Translations under genes and position numbers: made by a program
Shown here: positions 16,379 through 25,577 of the stretch, piece by piece
Position numbering within the stretch: position 1 is the first letter of the stretch
How the letters are laid out: each line of letters begins with the position of its first letter
Source of the DNA: Pedobacter hartonius
Lineage (GTDB): Bacteria; Bacteroidota; Bacteroidia; Sphingobacteriales; Sphingobacteriaceae
Reading direction: 5' to 3'
Length of the DNA stretch: 64,000 bases
Assembly: GCF_900107535.1 (NCBI RefSeq)
Contig: NZ_FNRA01000003.1
Location: forward strand, 484,515 to 548,514
Notes under the pieces: generated by a model
The model's input: the letters and a program-made list of their open reading frames with translations, nothing else
Told to the model about the DNA's origin: nothing
Database searches by the model: none

Positions 16379-16969
16379 TTGAAATCAACAAAAGCCTACA
16401 TTTTTTTTACAGATCTTGAACTGATCGATCTTCTTAAGAAAGACGATGAGCATGCTTTTGCCGAAATTTACAAACGCTATGCAGAGGCGTTAACAGGTTT
16501 TGCCACTTCCAAATTGTTTGATCTCGAAGATGCCCGGGATATTATCCATGACCTGTTTGTGAAACTCTGGGAGAACAAAAAACAATTGCAGGTAGACCGT
16601 GATTTAAAAGCATACCTCTTTACCCTGATCCGTTACGGTGTGATTGACAAGATAAGGAAGAATATTACCCGTAAGGAGTATGCGGTCATGATACAAGGCT
16701 TAAGCGATCTGCAGGCAACTACTATTGAACAGCAAATTGCAGCGAAAGAACTGCAGCAAAATATTCAGAGATCCCTGGATGAGTTATCACCGAGAGTGAA
16801 GGAGATTTACCTGTTAAGCAGGGAAGAAAACCGGAGTATTCCCGAAATCGCTTCACAATTACAGCTTTCAGAACAAACCGTAAAAAACCAGCTATCCACC
16901 GCTTTAAAGCATTTGCGCCAGTCCTTGGCTACCATCCTTGCTTTTACTTTTATACACTGGTTCAGGTAA
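16379..16969 (+). CDS. ECF sigma factor of the FecI-like Bacteroidota group
   Basis: A 196-residue sigma-70 protein. Region 2 is YAEALTGFATSKLFDLEDAR then DIIHDLFVKLWENKKQLQ and LKAYLFTLIRYGVIDKIRKN. Region 4 is LDELSPRVKEIYLLSREENR then SIPEIASQLQLSEQTVKNQL. No in-frame ATG precedes region 2, so translation probably begins at the TTG at 16379. The FecR-like gene and an STN-TonB receptor follow, forming a cell-surface signalling trio: the receptor senses a ligand, FecR relays this and the sigma factor is released. A 7-bp palindrome (CTATTAA/TTAATAG) at 16353-16367 lies just upstream. Confidence 0.88.
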   Translation: MKSTKAYIFFTDLELIDLLKKDDEHAFAEIYKRYAEALTGFATSKLFDLEDARDIIHDLFVKLWENKKQLQVDRDLKAYLFTLIRYGVIDKIRKNITRKEYAVMIQGLSDLQATTIEQQIAAKELQQNIQRSLDELSPRVKEIYLLSREENRSIPEIASQLQLSEQTVKNQLSTALKHLRQSLATILAFTFIHWFR

Positions 16970-17052
16970 GCCGGCAGTCCGGCTAAAAAAATATTCATTT
17001 TTCTATAGTACCAAAATGCATCTTAAACGACTACTGTCAAATTCTGATAGAA

Positions 17053-18042
17053 ATGAGTCCTGATCAAATAGAAGCTTTATTGGTTCGTTACCTGGAAGGC
17101 CAAACCACAACCGAAGAAAACCAGCTGGTTGAACGCTGGCTGGAACAAAATAACAATGCAAATGCTGTATGGCCCGGCATGGATCAGCCGGCTAAGGACA
17201 AATGGCTTTCCGGTGTTTTTGATGAAATCAGCAACACCATTCCTAAAGGGAGTGCAAAGGTACTCCCATTGCCCGGCAAAAAACGCCTATTGTGGCAGCG
17301 TATCGCTTCGATAGCCGCGGCATTGTTGATCTCGTTCGCCCTGTACCTGGAATGGCAGCCCATAAAAATGCATTTTCAACCGGTACAGTTCAACACACTC
17401 CATGTTCCGCCTAAACATAAAAAGCAAGTCCATCTTGCAGACGGCAGCCAGGTTTGGATCAATGAAGGTTCTGAATTAAAATACCCTGAAATCTTTGAGG
17501 GCAGAACGAGAGAAGTATACCTTTCAGGCGAAGCTTATTTTGATATAGCCCACAATGCCGCCAAACCTTTTATTATTCACACCGGCAAAGTAGTAACCAC
17601 CGTGTTAGGCACTGCTTTCAATATCAGGGAAGATCAGAATAACCACACTGTTGTGGTCACGGTAACCCGCGGTAAGGTAAGTGTAGCTGATGAGCATAAG
17701 TTATTGGGTATCATTATACCTGACCAGCAGATCAGCTTCAATACTTCAAAAAATGAAGTTGTTAAAGCAGTGGTAGATGCGCAACAGGTTATTGCCTGGC
17801 AGCACAGTGACCTCCATTTCGAAGATGTCAGTTTTGCAGAGGCTGCTTTAAAATTACAGCAGCGTTTTAATGTAAAGATCAGTTTCAGCAATGAAAAACT
17901 GAAGAACTGCCGTTTTACCGGAACTTCGTTAAATGGCGAAAAATTAGAAAAGATCCTCAAAGTGATCTGTGCTTTTAATAACGCTTCCTATCAAACCAGG
18001 CCGGATGGCAGTATACTGATTGGAGGGAAAGGATGCAAATAA
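17053..18042 (+). CDS. FecR-family anti-sigma factor
   Basis: A 329-residue protein. The N-terminal cytoplasmic segment (IEALLVRYLEGQTTTEENQL) is followed by one membrane helix (IASIAAALLISFALYLEW). A periplasmic FecR domain follows (KQVHLADGSQVWINEGSELK, EVYLSGEAYFDIAHN, TTVLGTAFNIRE) and then a C-terminal DUF4974/STN-like domain (DLHFEDVSFAEAALKLQQRF). It should hold the sigma factor encoded 83 bases upstream and contact the N-terminal domain of the receptor downstream. Its end overlaps the receptor start by 10 bases. Confidence 0.9.
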   Translation: MSPDQIEALLVRYLEGQTTTEENQLVERWLEQNNNANAVWPGMDQPAKDKWLSGVFDEISNTIPKGSAKVLPLPGKKRLLWQRIASIAAALLISFALYLEWQPIKMHFQPVQFNTLHVPPKHKKQVHLADGSQVWINEGSELKYPEIFEGRTREVYLSGEAYFDIAHNAAKPFIIHTGKVVTTVLGTAFNIREDQNNHTVVVTVTRGKVSVADEHKLLGIIIPDQQISFNTSKNEVVKAVVDAQQVIAWQHSDLHFEDVSFAEAALKLQQRFNVKISFSNEKLKNCRFTGTSLNGEKLEKILKVICAFNNASYQTRPDGSILIGGKGCK

Positions 18043-20792
18043 TTTTTAATAAAGCCCTAACTTATCATTTGATGCGTATAAGCATTGTTTTAACTTTAAT
18101 CAGCCTGATCACTTTTCAAATACTATTAGCCGGTCCGGTTAAGGGGCAGGACATTTTAACAAACAAAGTAACGATGGGCCTTCATAACGAGAGTTTGGCC
18201 TCCGGTCTTAAAAAAATAGAGGCACAAAGCCCGTTGCGGTTTTATTACCGTAAAACGGATATAAATAACCTGGGAGTGATCAGCATGCCCGTTCGCACCA
18301 GAACGCTGGAGCAGACGCTACAGGAGCTGCTGCTGCATACCTCTATATCTTTCAGGTTGATAGAAAATAACATCTTACTGGAATTAACGGCTACGCAGGA
18401 TGCGCTTACGCTTAAAGGCAGGGTGATCGATAACCATCAGAAACCCCTGGAATTTGCTACGGTAAGTATTCATAAAATTATTGATAGCGGGCCGGCTACT
18501 GCCGGAAAGCCAGACAGCAGCAAACAAATTGTCCAGCAGCAATTGACAGGCCAGGATGGATCATTTACCTTTTCTGCAGCGGAAGGAACCTACCAGCTTA
18601 CCATTAGTTATTTGGGGAGTACGCTTTATCAAAGTGAACCTATCAGACTAACGGCCGACGAAGATCTTGGTATTTTAAATGTGCAACCGGTCGATCAGCA
18701 TCTGCAGGAAGTTGTTATCCGCTCAACAAAACAGCCTTTATTGCAAACCGACGGCAGGAAACTGATCTACAATGTAGAAAGCAGTATCACAGCACAGGGC
18801 ACAAATGTACTTGAAGCCTTAAAAAAAGCTCCCGGAATTATCGTCAGCCAGGACAACTCCATTACGCTAAACGGAACAAACGGAACACTTGTCTTGATAA
18901 ACGGCCGGCAAACCTATCTTCAGGCTGAAGAATTAGCACAGCTGCTGATCTCCATGCCATCCTCCGGTGTTAAAAATATAGAGATCATCAAAAATCCTTC
19001 TGCAGAATATGATGCTGCAGGAACGGGTGGCATTATCAACATCGTATTGAAAAAATCTGCCGCAGAAGGTTTCAACGGAAGCGTCAATGCCGGTGTAGCC
19101 TATGGTAAAACCTTAAAGCAAAATACCAATCTGAACCTCAATTACCGTAAAGGCAAAATGAATCTTTTTGGAAGTTATAACCACAACTTCGGTCATTATG
19201 CCATGGATTATGATAATGACCGCACAACGAATGGTAAGATTTATCTGAATGCCAATCACGATGTTGACATGCAGCATCGTATTGGGTCAACTGTAGGGGC
19301 TGATTATACCATTGATACCACAAAGATCATCGGGATCGTATTCAATGGCAATTTTGCCGCCGGTGGTGGTTTGATCACGCCTCTGACGAATATCTTTGAT
19401 CAGCCAACCGGGCAACTGCTGCAAACCCTTAAAAGCCAGAGCAGCTACCCAATCCAAATGGCCAACCGCTATAACGCTAACCTGAATTACCGCTACAAAG
19501 GTGCCAATAGCACCACACTGACCATAGATGCCGATTTTGGATACTTTGACGCCAATACAGATAACCTGAGCACAAACACTTTTTATTCGCCCGCGGGAGA
19601 ATTTCAATCCTCCAACAATTTCCTTGTGTCAAACAGCAGGGACATTAAGTTATTTGCAGTCAAAGCAGACTATGGTTTTAACCTGGCAAAAGGCAGAGTC
19701 TCTACAGGCGTCAAATTCTCTGATGTGAATGCCAACAATGTATTTAATCAGTATGATGCCAATGGCAGCGTTAATATATTGGACGTCAATTTATCGAATA
19801 CCTTCAAATACCAGGAACAAATCACTGCCGGGTATCTGAAGTATGAAGCGCCTATCAGTACCAACATCAGTTTTGATCTTGGTTTAAGATTGGAAAACAC
19901 ACATTCTGACGGAGATCTGCAACCACGCGGGGGCAGCAGTCAGCTTCCCACTTCTGTACTGAGAGATTATCTAAACCTTTTTCCAACCGCGGGGATTAAC
20001 TTTAAGACGGAACAATCGGGCACCTTTAACCTGAGTTTCGCCCGTCGTATTGACCGCCCGGCTTATAACAACCTGAACCCTTTTTCCTATCCTGTGGATG
20101 AACTTTCTTACTGGAAAGGCAATCCATTCCTCAAGCCTCAGTATGCGAACAGCATTTCCTTACTGTATACTTATAAAAACAGCACCATATCTGCAGGGTA
20201 TACCCATACAAGTGATCTGAGCAGCGGCGTAACGGAACTTTTAGATAACGACAGGATCATCATGGTACCAAGAAATATCGGTTTTCAGGATAACTTTAAC
20301 CTGACAGTTACCCAGCAGCTCAGCTTAACCAGCTGGTGGAACCTGAGCGTCACAGGGATAGGCTATCATTTAACGAACAAAGTGGGGACTGTTGAATATG
20401 GCAATTACCTACCAAGTCGTTTCTCAGGGACCATCAATGCCCAGCAAACTTTTACCCTGCCCGGTCATATCACTGCAGAGGCGGCCGCTATCTATAACAC
20501 CGGATATATTGCCGGTTTAAATACACGTGTAAAAGGTAATTCTCAGATCGATCTGGGCATTCAGCGTAATTTACTGCATGATAAAGCCACCCTTAAACTG
20601 GCGGCTACTGATTTGTTCAAAGCAAACCGGTTTAACACTGACAGCCAGCTGAACAATTTACTACTGCATACCACTTATGTGGGCGAATCACGCCAGATAA
20701 GGTTGAATTTCAGTTACAGGTTTGGCAATAGCAGGGTAAAATCACAGGAAAATCATGAATCCGGCTTAAAGAATGAAAGCCAGAGATTGTAG
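18033..20792 (+). CDS. TonB-dependent receptor with STN signalling domain
   Basis: A 919-residue protein. Signal sequence (ISIVLTLISLITFQILLAGP), then a secretin/TonB short N-terminal domain (TMGLHNESLASGLKKIEAQS, SFRLIENNILLEL) that talks to FecR. A carboxypeptidase-regulatory-like domain follows (LKGRVIDNHQKPLEFATVSI), then a plug (ILVNGR-like LVLINGRQTYLQAEELAQLL, GTGGIINIVLKK) and an outer-membrane barrel of the OMP_b-brl_3 type with NLSFARRIDRPAYNNLNPFS. The final strand is RLNFSYRFG, followed by a polar tail. The ligand is unknown; the STN domain implies autoregulated uptake with the upstream sigma/FecR pair. Confidence 0.9.
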   Translation: MQIIFNKALTYHLMRISIVLTLISLITFQILLAGPVKGQDILTNKVTMGLHNESLASGLKKIEAQSPLRFYYRKTDINNLGVISMPVRTRTLEQTLQELLLHTSISFRLIENNILLELTATQDALTLKGRVIDNHQKPLEFATVSIHKIIDSGPATAGKPDSSKQIVQQQLTGQDGSFTFSAAEGTYQLTISYLGSTLYQSEPIRLTADEDLGILNVQPVDQHLQEVVIRSTKQPLLQTDGRKLIYNVESSITAQGTNVLEALKKAPGIIVSQDNSITLNGTNGTLVLINGRQTYLQAEELAQLLISMPSSGVKNIEIIKNPSAEYDAAGTGGIINIVLKKSAAEGFNGSVNAGVAYGKTLKQNTNLNLNYRKGKMNLFGSYNHNFGHYAMDYDNDRTTNGKIYLNANHDVDMQHRIGSTVGADYTIDTTKIIGIVFNGNFAAGGGLITPLTNIFDQPTGQLLQTLKSQSSYPIQMANRYNANLNYRYKGANSTTLTIDADFGYFDANTDNLSTNTFYSPAGEFQSSNNFLVSNSRDIKLFAVKADYGFNLAKGRVSTGVKFSDVNANNVFNQYDANGSVNILDVNLSNTFKYQEQITAGYLKYEAPISTNISFDLGLRLENTHSDGDLQPRGGSSQLPTSVLRDYLNLFPTAGINFKTEQSGTFNLSFARRIDRPAYNNLNPFSYPVDELSYWKGNPFLKPQYANSISLLYTYKNSTISAGYTHTSDLSSGVTELLDNDRIIMVPRNIGFQDNFNLTVTQQLSLTSWWNLSVTGIGYHLTNKVGTVEYGNYLPSRFSGTINAQQTFTLPGHITAEAAAIYNTGYIAGLNTRVKGNSQIDLGIQRNLLHDKATLKLAATDLFKANRFNTDSQLNNLLLHTTYVGESRQIRLNFSYRFGNSRVKSQENHESGLKNESQRL

Positions 20793-20801
20793 CAAAGTAT
20801 A

Positions 20802-20844
20802 GAGCCACCCGGCTCAGGCCTGTCAGACCTGAGCCGGATGGCTC
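20802..20844. terminator. Hairpin between convergent genes
   Basis: A 17-bp stem with one mismatch (20802-20818 with 20828-20844) and a 9-base loop. It overlaps the last codons of the minus-strand gene ending at 20823 and lies 10 bases after the receptor stop. No T run follows, so it may stop transcription weakly in both directions or protect transcript ends. Confidence 0.55.
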
Positions 20845-21389
20845 AAATACCGCAGTGCCACGCAACCGGAACTCAGCGTTTCTGAGGCAATCAGTTTTAA
20901 ACCGAGATTTTCCGGTAAGTTCATTTCGGTAAATAAACGCCTCCCCTGTCCAACGATCAGCGGGTGCACTACCATATGGAATTCATCAATCAATCCCCAT
21001 TCAATCAATTGGACCGGTAATTCTACGCCTCCCGTGGAGATCGCTGTACCGGGCTGCTGTTTCAGTTTAATGATCTCTTCCCGCAGGTTATCGCGAATAA
21101 TGGTTGTTCGTTCGTTGTCTACGCTGTCTATGGTTTTTGAAACCACAATGCACTTCAGGTTGTCAAACACCCTTGCAAAAGCATTTGCCGTCTCATCCAT
21201 GGATTGCGTCAGGGCGATCTCCGGCCAGAAAGGTACCATCAGTTCATAGGTTTTCCGCCCGTAAATGACCGTGTCAACACCTTCCAGCAGTTTCCGGAAA
21301 TAGTCCTGGATGTCATCTGCACCACTGAATCTGGTATGATCGCAGCAACCATCCAAACTAATGTTGATACCATAAATAAGCTTTCTCAT
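20823..21389 (-). CDS. Dihydrofolate-reductase-like (RibD C-terminal) protein
   Basis: A 188-residue protein of the RibD C-terminal/DHFR fold: MRKLIYGINISLDGCCDHTR, GVDTVIYGRKTYELMVPFWP, IVVSKTIDSV, GTAISTGGVELPVQLIEWGL and DEFHMVVHPLIVGQGRRLF. These are typical NADPH-dependent reductase-like proteins common in Bacteroidota; they are not FolA, and the substrate is unknown. It is cytoplasmic, and its 3' end overlaps a hairpin. Confidence 0.88.
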   Translation of the reverse strand: MRKLIYGINISLDGCCDHTRFSGADDIQDYFRKLLEGVDTVIYGRKTYELMVPFWPEIALTQSMDETANAFARVFDNLKCIVVSKTIDSVDNERTTIIRDNLREEIIKLKQQPGTAISTGGVELPVQLIEWGLIDEFHMVVHPLIVGQGRRLFTEMNLPENLGLKLIASETLSSGCVALRYLSHPAQV

Positions 21390-21424
21390 CGATCAGGTCT
21401 GGTAATTTCTACTGTCAACAGCAT

Positions 21425-21811
21425 TTACATATAAAACACGTTAAACTTATGCCCGTCGGGGTCGGCAAATACGCAACCGTAATACCCTTCTCCAAACTCT
21501 TTGGGTTTTGATACTATTTTTCCACCAGCATTCAGGACTGCTGCTTCCCAATCGTTCACTTCATCCCTGCTTTCTGCTGAAAGGGTAAATATAATTTCAT
21601 TTGCAACATGTGCGTCCGAGATTTCAATCTCCAGATTGGCTTTCAGCTTGTCTTCAAGGAAAAAGTGCATCACAAAGTTATGCTCACCTATAAGAAAGCT
21701 TGTCAGGTCTTCAGATCGCCCGTTAGGCTTAAATCCGAGTCCGGTGTAAAATTTTGTTGTTCTGTCAAGGTCATTTACCGTGAAATTTGACCATATCTTT
21801 TTCGGGTTCAT
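21425..21811 (-). CDS. VOC-superfamily (glyoxalase-like) protein
   Basis: A 128-residue single-chain VOC protein: WSNFTVNDLDRTTKFYTGLG, FLIGEHNFVMHFFLEDKL, SRDEVNDWEAAVLNAGGKIV and YYGCVFADPDGHKFNVFYM. The closing DPDGHxFxV is the classic last strand, although the usual metal-binding Glu there is Asn. Likely cytoplasmic; substrate unknown. It is followed 35 bases later on the same strand by the DHFR-like gene, so the two may be co-transcribed. Confidence 0.85.
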   Translation of the reverse strand: MNPKKIWSNFTVNDLDRTTKFYTGLGFKPNGRSEDLTSFLIGEHNFVMHFFLEDKLKANLEIEISDAHVANEIIFTLSAESRDEVNDWEAAVLNAGGKIVSKPKEFGEGYYGCVFADPDGHKFNVFYM

Positions 21812-22095
21812 ATCTGCCGTTTGTGGTTAAACTGGTACTAATATACCGGGTTACAGCACAACAGCTGCGGTGCAGATGCGACAATAAACGGGCAATTTGC
21901 GACTTTTTTTTAAAGCTACTTCTTTCATTTTTCTTAACAGTTCGCCATCTTCTGCTCTCTAAAAATCGTGCTGTTCAGGTATTCCCTGTCTTTCCGGCAT
22001 TAGAGATTATAGCCGGGAGACCAGGCTTTAACGTTATTTAATAACTGATAATCAGTTGTATTGCTTAATTTACCAGTGAATTAGAACCAATTATC

Positions 22096-23010
22096 ATGAC
22101 CTGTAAACTTATTAAGCTATTTATTTGCCTTGCGTTTATTCTGACCGGTTTACAGGCGAAAGCGAAGGATGATATTCTTCAAAATACAATTGATAAACTT
22201 GAAAGCTATAAAAATTTTAGCTTTCAATATGTCTATAAACAGAAGGAGGTATTTGCTGATACCTTAATAATAAATAAAAAAATTGTCTTTTTAAAGACAC
22301 CAGAAAATAAGGAAACTGGTTATTTATTTAGAAATGAGTTTCAATACGATGGCATGAAAGTTCCTACGGTAGAGTTGTACAATGGAAAAAATTTAATCTC
22401 ATTACACCCCGCCGATAGTACTTATTACACTAATAATAGACAAGCAATGACTTTTGCTATGTCATTGCTTGGTGGATTACACTGGATAAAAACCATCTCA
22501 GAGAAAAATCCCGCACAACTTGTACAATCAGCTGATACTATTATTAATTCAATTAATAGCTATCATTTGATCCTTAATGTTAGGGACACAATCATTAACA
22601 AAGATCATTTATATGTACGCAATCATCTGTTTATCGATAAGGCAACGGGGTTGCCGGTTAGCAGAATGACCCGGTCAAGGACAGCTGATTTTGGCAAAGA
22701 AGTGGTAAACTATTACACAGAGGAAAGCTTTTTCAATTACAAGATTGATCAGGAAAATATCAACACAGCTTATTTTGCCATTCCTGAAGGTTTTCATCCG
22801 CCTAAAGCAAAACCTGTTGATGAGCAGACCGTTTTATTGGCGCCTGGCACCATCGCGCCTGACTGGACCTTATACGATACTGATAATAAAAAAACCTCCT
22901 CATCACAGCTGAAAGGTAAAATTGTATTGCTGGATTTTTTCTTTGTTGGCCGCGGCCCTTGTATGAAGACCTTGGTACCTTTGGATAACCTTCCATTTGT
23001 TCAAATTTAA
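22096..23010 (+). CDS. Truncated TlpA-like thioredoxin-fold protein, probably inactive
   Basis: A 304-residue protein with a signal peptide (LIKLFICLAFILTGLQAKA). Residues ~25-255 form a lipoprotein-carrier-like beta domain found ahead of redoxin domains in Bacteroidota. The thioredoxin/AhpC domain then begins (GTIAPDWTLYDTDNKKTSSS, KGKIVLLDFFFVGRGPCMKT) but ends about 15 residues after the active site instead of continuing for about 100. The CxxC site reads R286-G-P-C289, so the first cysteine is lost. Both defects argue for a decayed gene, although the frame stays open from start to stop. The AraC-type gene begins 16 bases later. Confidence 0.65.
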   Translation: MTCKLIKLFICLAFILTGLQAKAKDDILQNTIDKLESYKNFSFQYVYKQKEVFADTLIINKKIVFLKTPENKETGYLFRNEFQYDGMKVPTVELYNGKNLISLHPADSTYYTNNRQAMTFAMSLLGGLHWIKTISEKNPAQLVQSADTIINSINSYHLILNVRDTIINKDHLYVRNHLFIDKATGLPVSRMTRSRTADFGKEVVNYYTEESFFNYKIDQENINTAYFAIPEGFHPPKAKPVDEQTVLLAPGTIAPDWTLYDTDNKKTSSSQLKGKIVLLDFFFVGRGPCMKTLVPLDNLPFVQI

Positions 23011-23025
23011 GGATTTTAAGATGTT

Positions 23026-23769
23026 ATGGAGTATAAGGCAATAAACCCCGGCCCTTCACTTTCCGATTTTGTGGAAAGCTTCTGGATGCTGTCAGCAGAT
23101 AATGAGCAGGATAAAGATATTGTTATATTACCGGACGGGCGTATCGATGTGATTTTCTCCTGGTCTGACAGAGAGCCACTTCATGTGATGCTGATGTCTC
23201 TGGATCTGAAAGCCTCTTATGAAACCCTGCCTGCAGGAATCATGATGTTTGCGGTAAGTTTAAAGCTGCCCGCGCTGGAATATATTCTGGATACGCTAAG
23301 TATGACCCCGGAACAGCCTATCCCCCTGCCTGATCACTTCTGGGGTGTCAGCGCAGCTGATTTGGATGACTTTGACAGCTTTGTAGATCGTATATCAACG
23401 GCAATGCTTGCCACATTGCAAACAAAAAAGATAGATTCGAGAAAGAAAAAACTATTCGATCTAATTTACGACACAAAGGGTTCCATGACCGTGGCAGCCT
23501 TGTCTGAACAATCATGCTGGTCTGCCCGGCAGATCAACCGCTACTTTAATGAACGTGTAGGGATCTCACTAAAAGAATACTGCGGTATATTAAGGTTCCG
23601 TGCTTCCTTTCTGCATCTTAAGGAAGGCCGGTTGTTCCCGGAAGAGAACTTTGCCGACCAGGCCCATTTTATCAAATCCATAAAAAAGCTTTCCGGTGTA
23701 ACACCAAAAGAACTCAGCAAAAATAAAAACGACCGATTTATACAATTTTCGGCAATGCCGAAGGAGTAA
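23026..23769 (+). CDS. AraC-family transcriptional regulator
   Basis: A 247-residue protein. The N-terminal domain (MEYKAINPGPSLSDFVESFW, then DIVILPDGRIDVIFSW) is of the DUF6597 type common in AraC regulators. The C-terminal ~100 residues carry two helix-turn-helix units (MTVAALSEQSCWSARQINRY, FNERVGISLKEYCGILRFRA, then the second helix and KKLSGVTPKELSKNK). The Tet(X)-like gene starts 29 bases downstream on the same strand, so this is a candidate regulator of it. Confidence 0.85.
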   Translation: MEYKAINPGPSLSDFVESFWMLSADNEQDKDIVILPDGRIDVIFSWSDREPLHVMLMSLDLKASYETLPAGIMMFAVSLKLPALEYILDTLSMTPEQPIPLPDHFWGVSAADLDDFDSFVDRISTAMLATLQTKKIDSRKKKLFDLIYDTKGSMTVAALSEQSCWSARQINRYFNERVGISLKEYCGILRFRASFLHLKEGRLFPEENFADQAHFIKSIKKLSGVTPKELSKNKNDRFIQFSAMPKE

Positions 23770-23798
23770 TATTGCATGATCATTTTAAACATTGAATT

Positions 23799-24968
23799 AT
23801 GTTATTACAGGATAAAAAGGTTGCAATTGCAGGTGGCGGCCCGGGAGGGCTCACGCTGGCAAGACTTTTACAGCTGAAAGGTGCAAATGTGAAAGTATAT
23901 GAACGGGATGTAAACCGTCAGGTGCGCGTGCAGGGTGCCACGCTGGACCTTCATTATGAGTCAGGCCTGAAAGCCCTGCGGGAAGCCGGTCTGATGGAGA
24001 CCTTTAAGCTTGCTTACCGCCCCGGAGCAGATCGGATCCGTGTAACGGATGAACATGCGAGAGTTTATTTCGATCAGCATGGAGAGGAATCTAATGATGA
24101 TTTCGGTGATCCATGGTTCAGGCCAGAGATTGACCGCGGGCCACTGCGGGAGCTTTTACTGGATTCTTTACAGCCAGGCACGGTCATCTGGGACAGCTAT
24201 ATTACTGGTATGGAAAAAAATGGCGAAGGATGGATCCTGAACTTTCATAACGGTAATTCAGCAGAAGCGGATATCGTGATCGCCGCAGATGGGGCAAACT
24301 CTAAAATCAGGCCGCTGATCACGCCCATTAAGCCTTTCTATTCCGGAATTACTGTTGTTGAGGGGAACATCTATGATGCTGACAGGAATGCACCACACCT
24401 GGCGGTCTTACTAAAGGGTGGTAAAATATTTGCCTTTGGTAATTCCAGGACTATCATCCTGAGTTCCAAGGGGGATGGCAGCATCGCGTTTTATACCGGT
24501 TTTAATACAGGTACCGCTGCAGCAAAAGCATCTGCCATAAACATCAAAGAGCACCTGCAGGTCCTGGAATGGTTTAAGGAGGAGTACCATAGCTGGGATA
24601 CTGTCTGGAATGAGCTATTTGAACATCCGGGAACTTCTTTTACAGTACGGCCTTTGTATTGTATGCCCCTTGATCAGGCCTGGCCGGCGCAACACAACAT
24701 TACCATGCTCGGAGATGCCGCACACTTAATGCCTCCTTATGCAGGTGAAGGCGTGAATATGGCTATGCTGGATGCACTGGAACTGAGTGAAGTGCTGACA
24801 GGAAATTCGTTTACAGATACATTGCCGGCCATTGCCCATTACGAACAGCAGATGCTGAAAAGATTCACTGAAGTTGCGGGTATTACATTGGATAATACCT
24901 CCTGGATGCATTCTCCTGAGGGCTTGAAAAAGATGCTGGAAATGTTTAATCCTACAAATTATCAGTAG
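23799..24968 (+). CDS. Tet(X)-like FAD-dependent monooxygenase
   Basis: A 389-residue class A flavoprotein monooxygenase. The N-terminal FAD motif is VAIAGGGPGGLTLARLLQLK, followed by VKVYERDVNRQVRVQGATLD; the substrate-side motif is DIVIAADGANSKIR; the second FAD motif is GDAAHLMPPYAGEGVNMAML. Several blocks (ATLDLHYESG near the N-terminus, the GDAAHLMPP block, HYEQQM near the end) resemble the tetracycline-modifying enzyme Tet(X), and the length is nearly the same (~388). It could be a tetracycline destructase or a related oxygenase with another substrate. Activity cannot be told from motifs. Cytoplasmic. Confidence 0.8.
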   Translation: MLLQDKKVAIAGGGPGGLTLARLLQLKGANVKVYERDVNRQVRVQGATLDLHYESGLKALREAGLMETFKLAYRPGADRIRVTDEHARVYFDQHGEESNDDFGDPWFRPEIDRGPLRELLLDSLQPGTVIWDSYITGMEKNGEGWILNFHNGNSAEADIVIAADGANSKIRPLITPIKPFYSGITVVEGNIYDADRNAPHLAVLLKGGKIFAFGNSRTIILSSKGDGSIAFYTGFNTGTAAAKASAINIKEHLQVLEWFKEEYHSWDTVWNELFEHPGTSFTVRPLYCMPLDQAWPAQHNITMLGDAAHLMPPYAGEGVNMAMLDALELSEVLTGNSFTDTLPAIAHYEQQMLKRFTEVAGITLDNTSWMHSPEGLKKMLEMFNPTNYQ

Positions 24969-25069
24969 CCAATAGGATGTGGAAAGGAATTTAAGCTGAT
25001 AAAAAAATGCAACCCATTTGCTAACATATAGGTTGTCATAACAATCAATGAAATTCAAACTCAAAGACA

Positions 25070-25474
25070 GTGAAAGAAAAAAATATAAAAAAAGCTGCCA
25101 GAATTGCCTTGGGGGCAAACCTGGTATTCGCCGGAATAAGTCACCTTACATTTGCAAGAAGAGCCTTCAGGGCACAGGTACCTGACTTTGTACCGCTTAA
25201 AAAGGATGACACCGTAGTCTATTCAGGCTTTGTTGAAATTGCCATGGGGACCGCACTTATATTCACTCCCGACAAATATGCCGAAAGAGTAGGCCAGATA
25301 GCGGCAAGCTTCTTTACTGCTGTTCTTCCGGGTAATGTTTCGCAGATGACGCACAGAAGAAATGCATTCGGTCTGAATACAGATAAAAAAAGGTTTTTCC
25401 GCCTATTTTTCCAACCGGTACTGGTTTATTGGGCGCTTAAGAGTACCTCACCGGTTAAGCCTAAGCTTAAATAA
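25070..25474 (+). CDS. DoxX-like small membrane protein
   Basis: A 134-residue membrane protein with about four hydrophobic segments: IALGANLVFAGISHLTFARR, VVYSGFVEIAMGTALIFTP, GQIAASFFTAVLPGNVSQM and a C-terminal FQPVLVYWALKS. The pattern (GISHLTF, then LPGNVxQ) matches DoxX-like proteins. The only in-frame start is GTG at 25070; an ATG at 25048 is in another frame. It follows the Tet(X)-like gene by 101 bases. Role unknown. Confidence 0.7.
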   Translation: MKEKNIKKAARIALGANLVFAGISHLTFARRAFRAQVPDFVPLKKDDTVVYSGFVEIAMGTALIFTPDKYAERVGQIAASFFTAVLPGNVSQMTHRRNAFGLNTDKKRFFRLFFQPVLVYWALKSTSPVKPKLK

Positions 25475-25510
25475 TTTTGAATATTTGTGCGGATAGTAAA
25501 TTTCACATGG

Positions 25511-25541
25511 AGTTAAGCCCGGATAGAACCGGAGCTTAACT
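25511..25541. terminator. Hairpin between convergent genes
   Basis: AGTTAAGCCCGG at 25511-25522 pairs with CCGGAGCTTAACT at 25529-25541 with one bulged A. It lies between the DoxX-like gene and the XRE gene, which end towards each other. No long T run, so a weak bidirectional terminator at best. Confidence 0.45.
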
Positions 25542-25577
25542 ATTGCATCGTATGCCTTGCTGATCTCCATAGAATGC

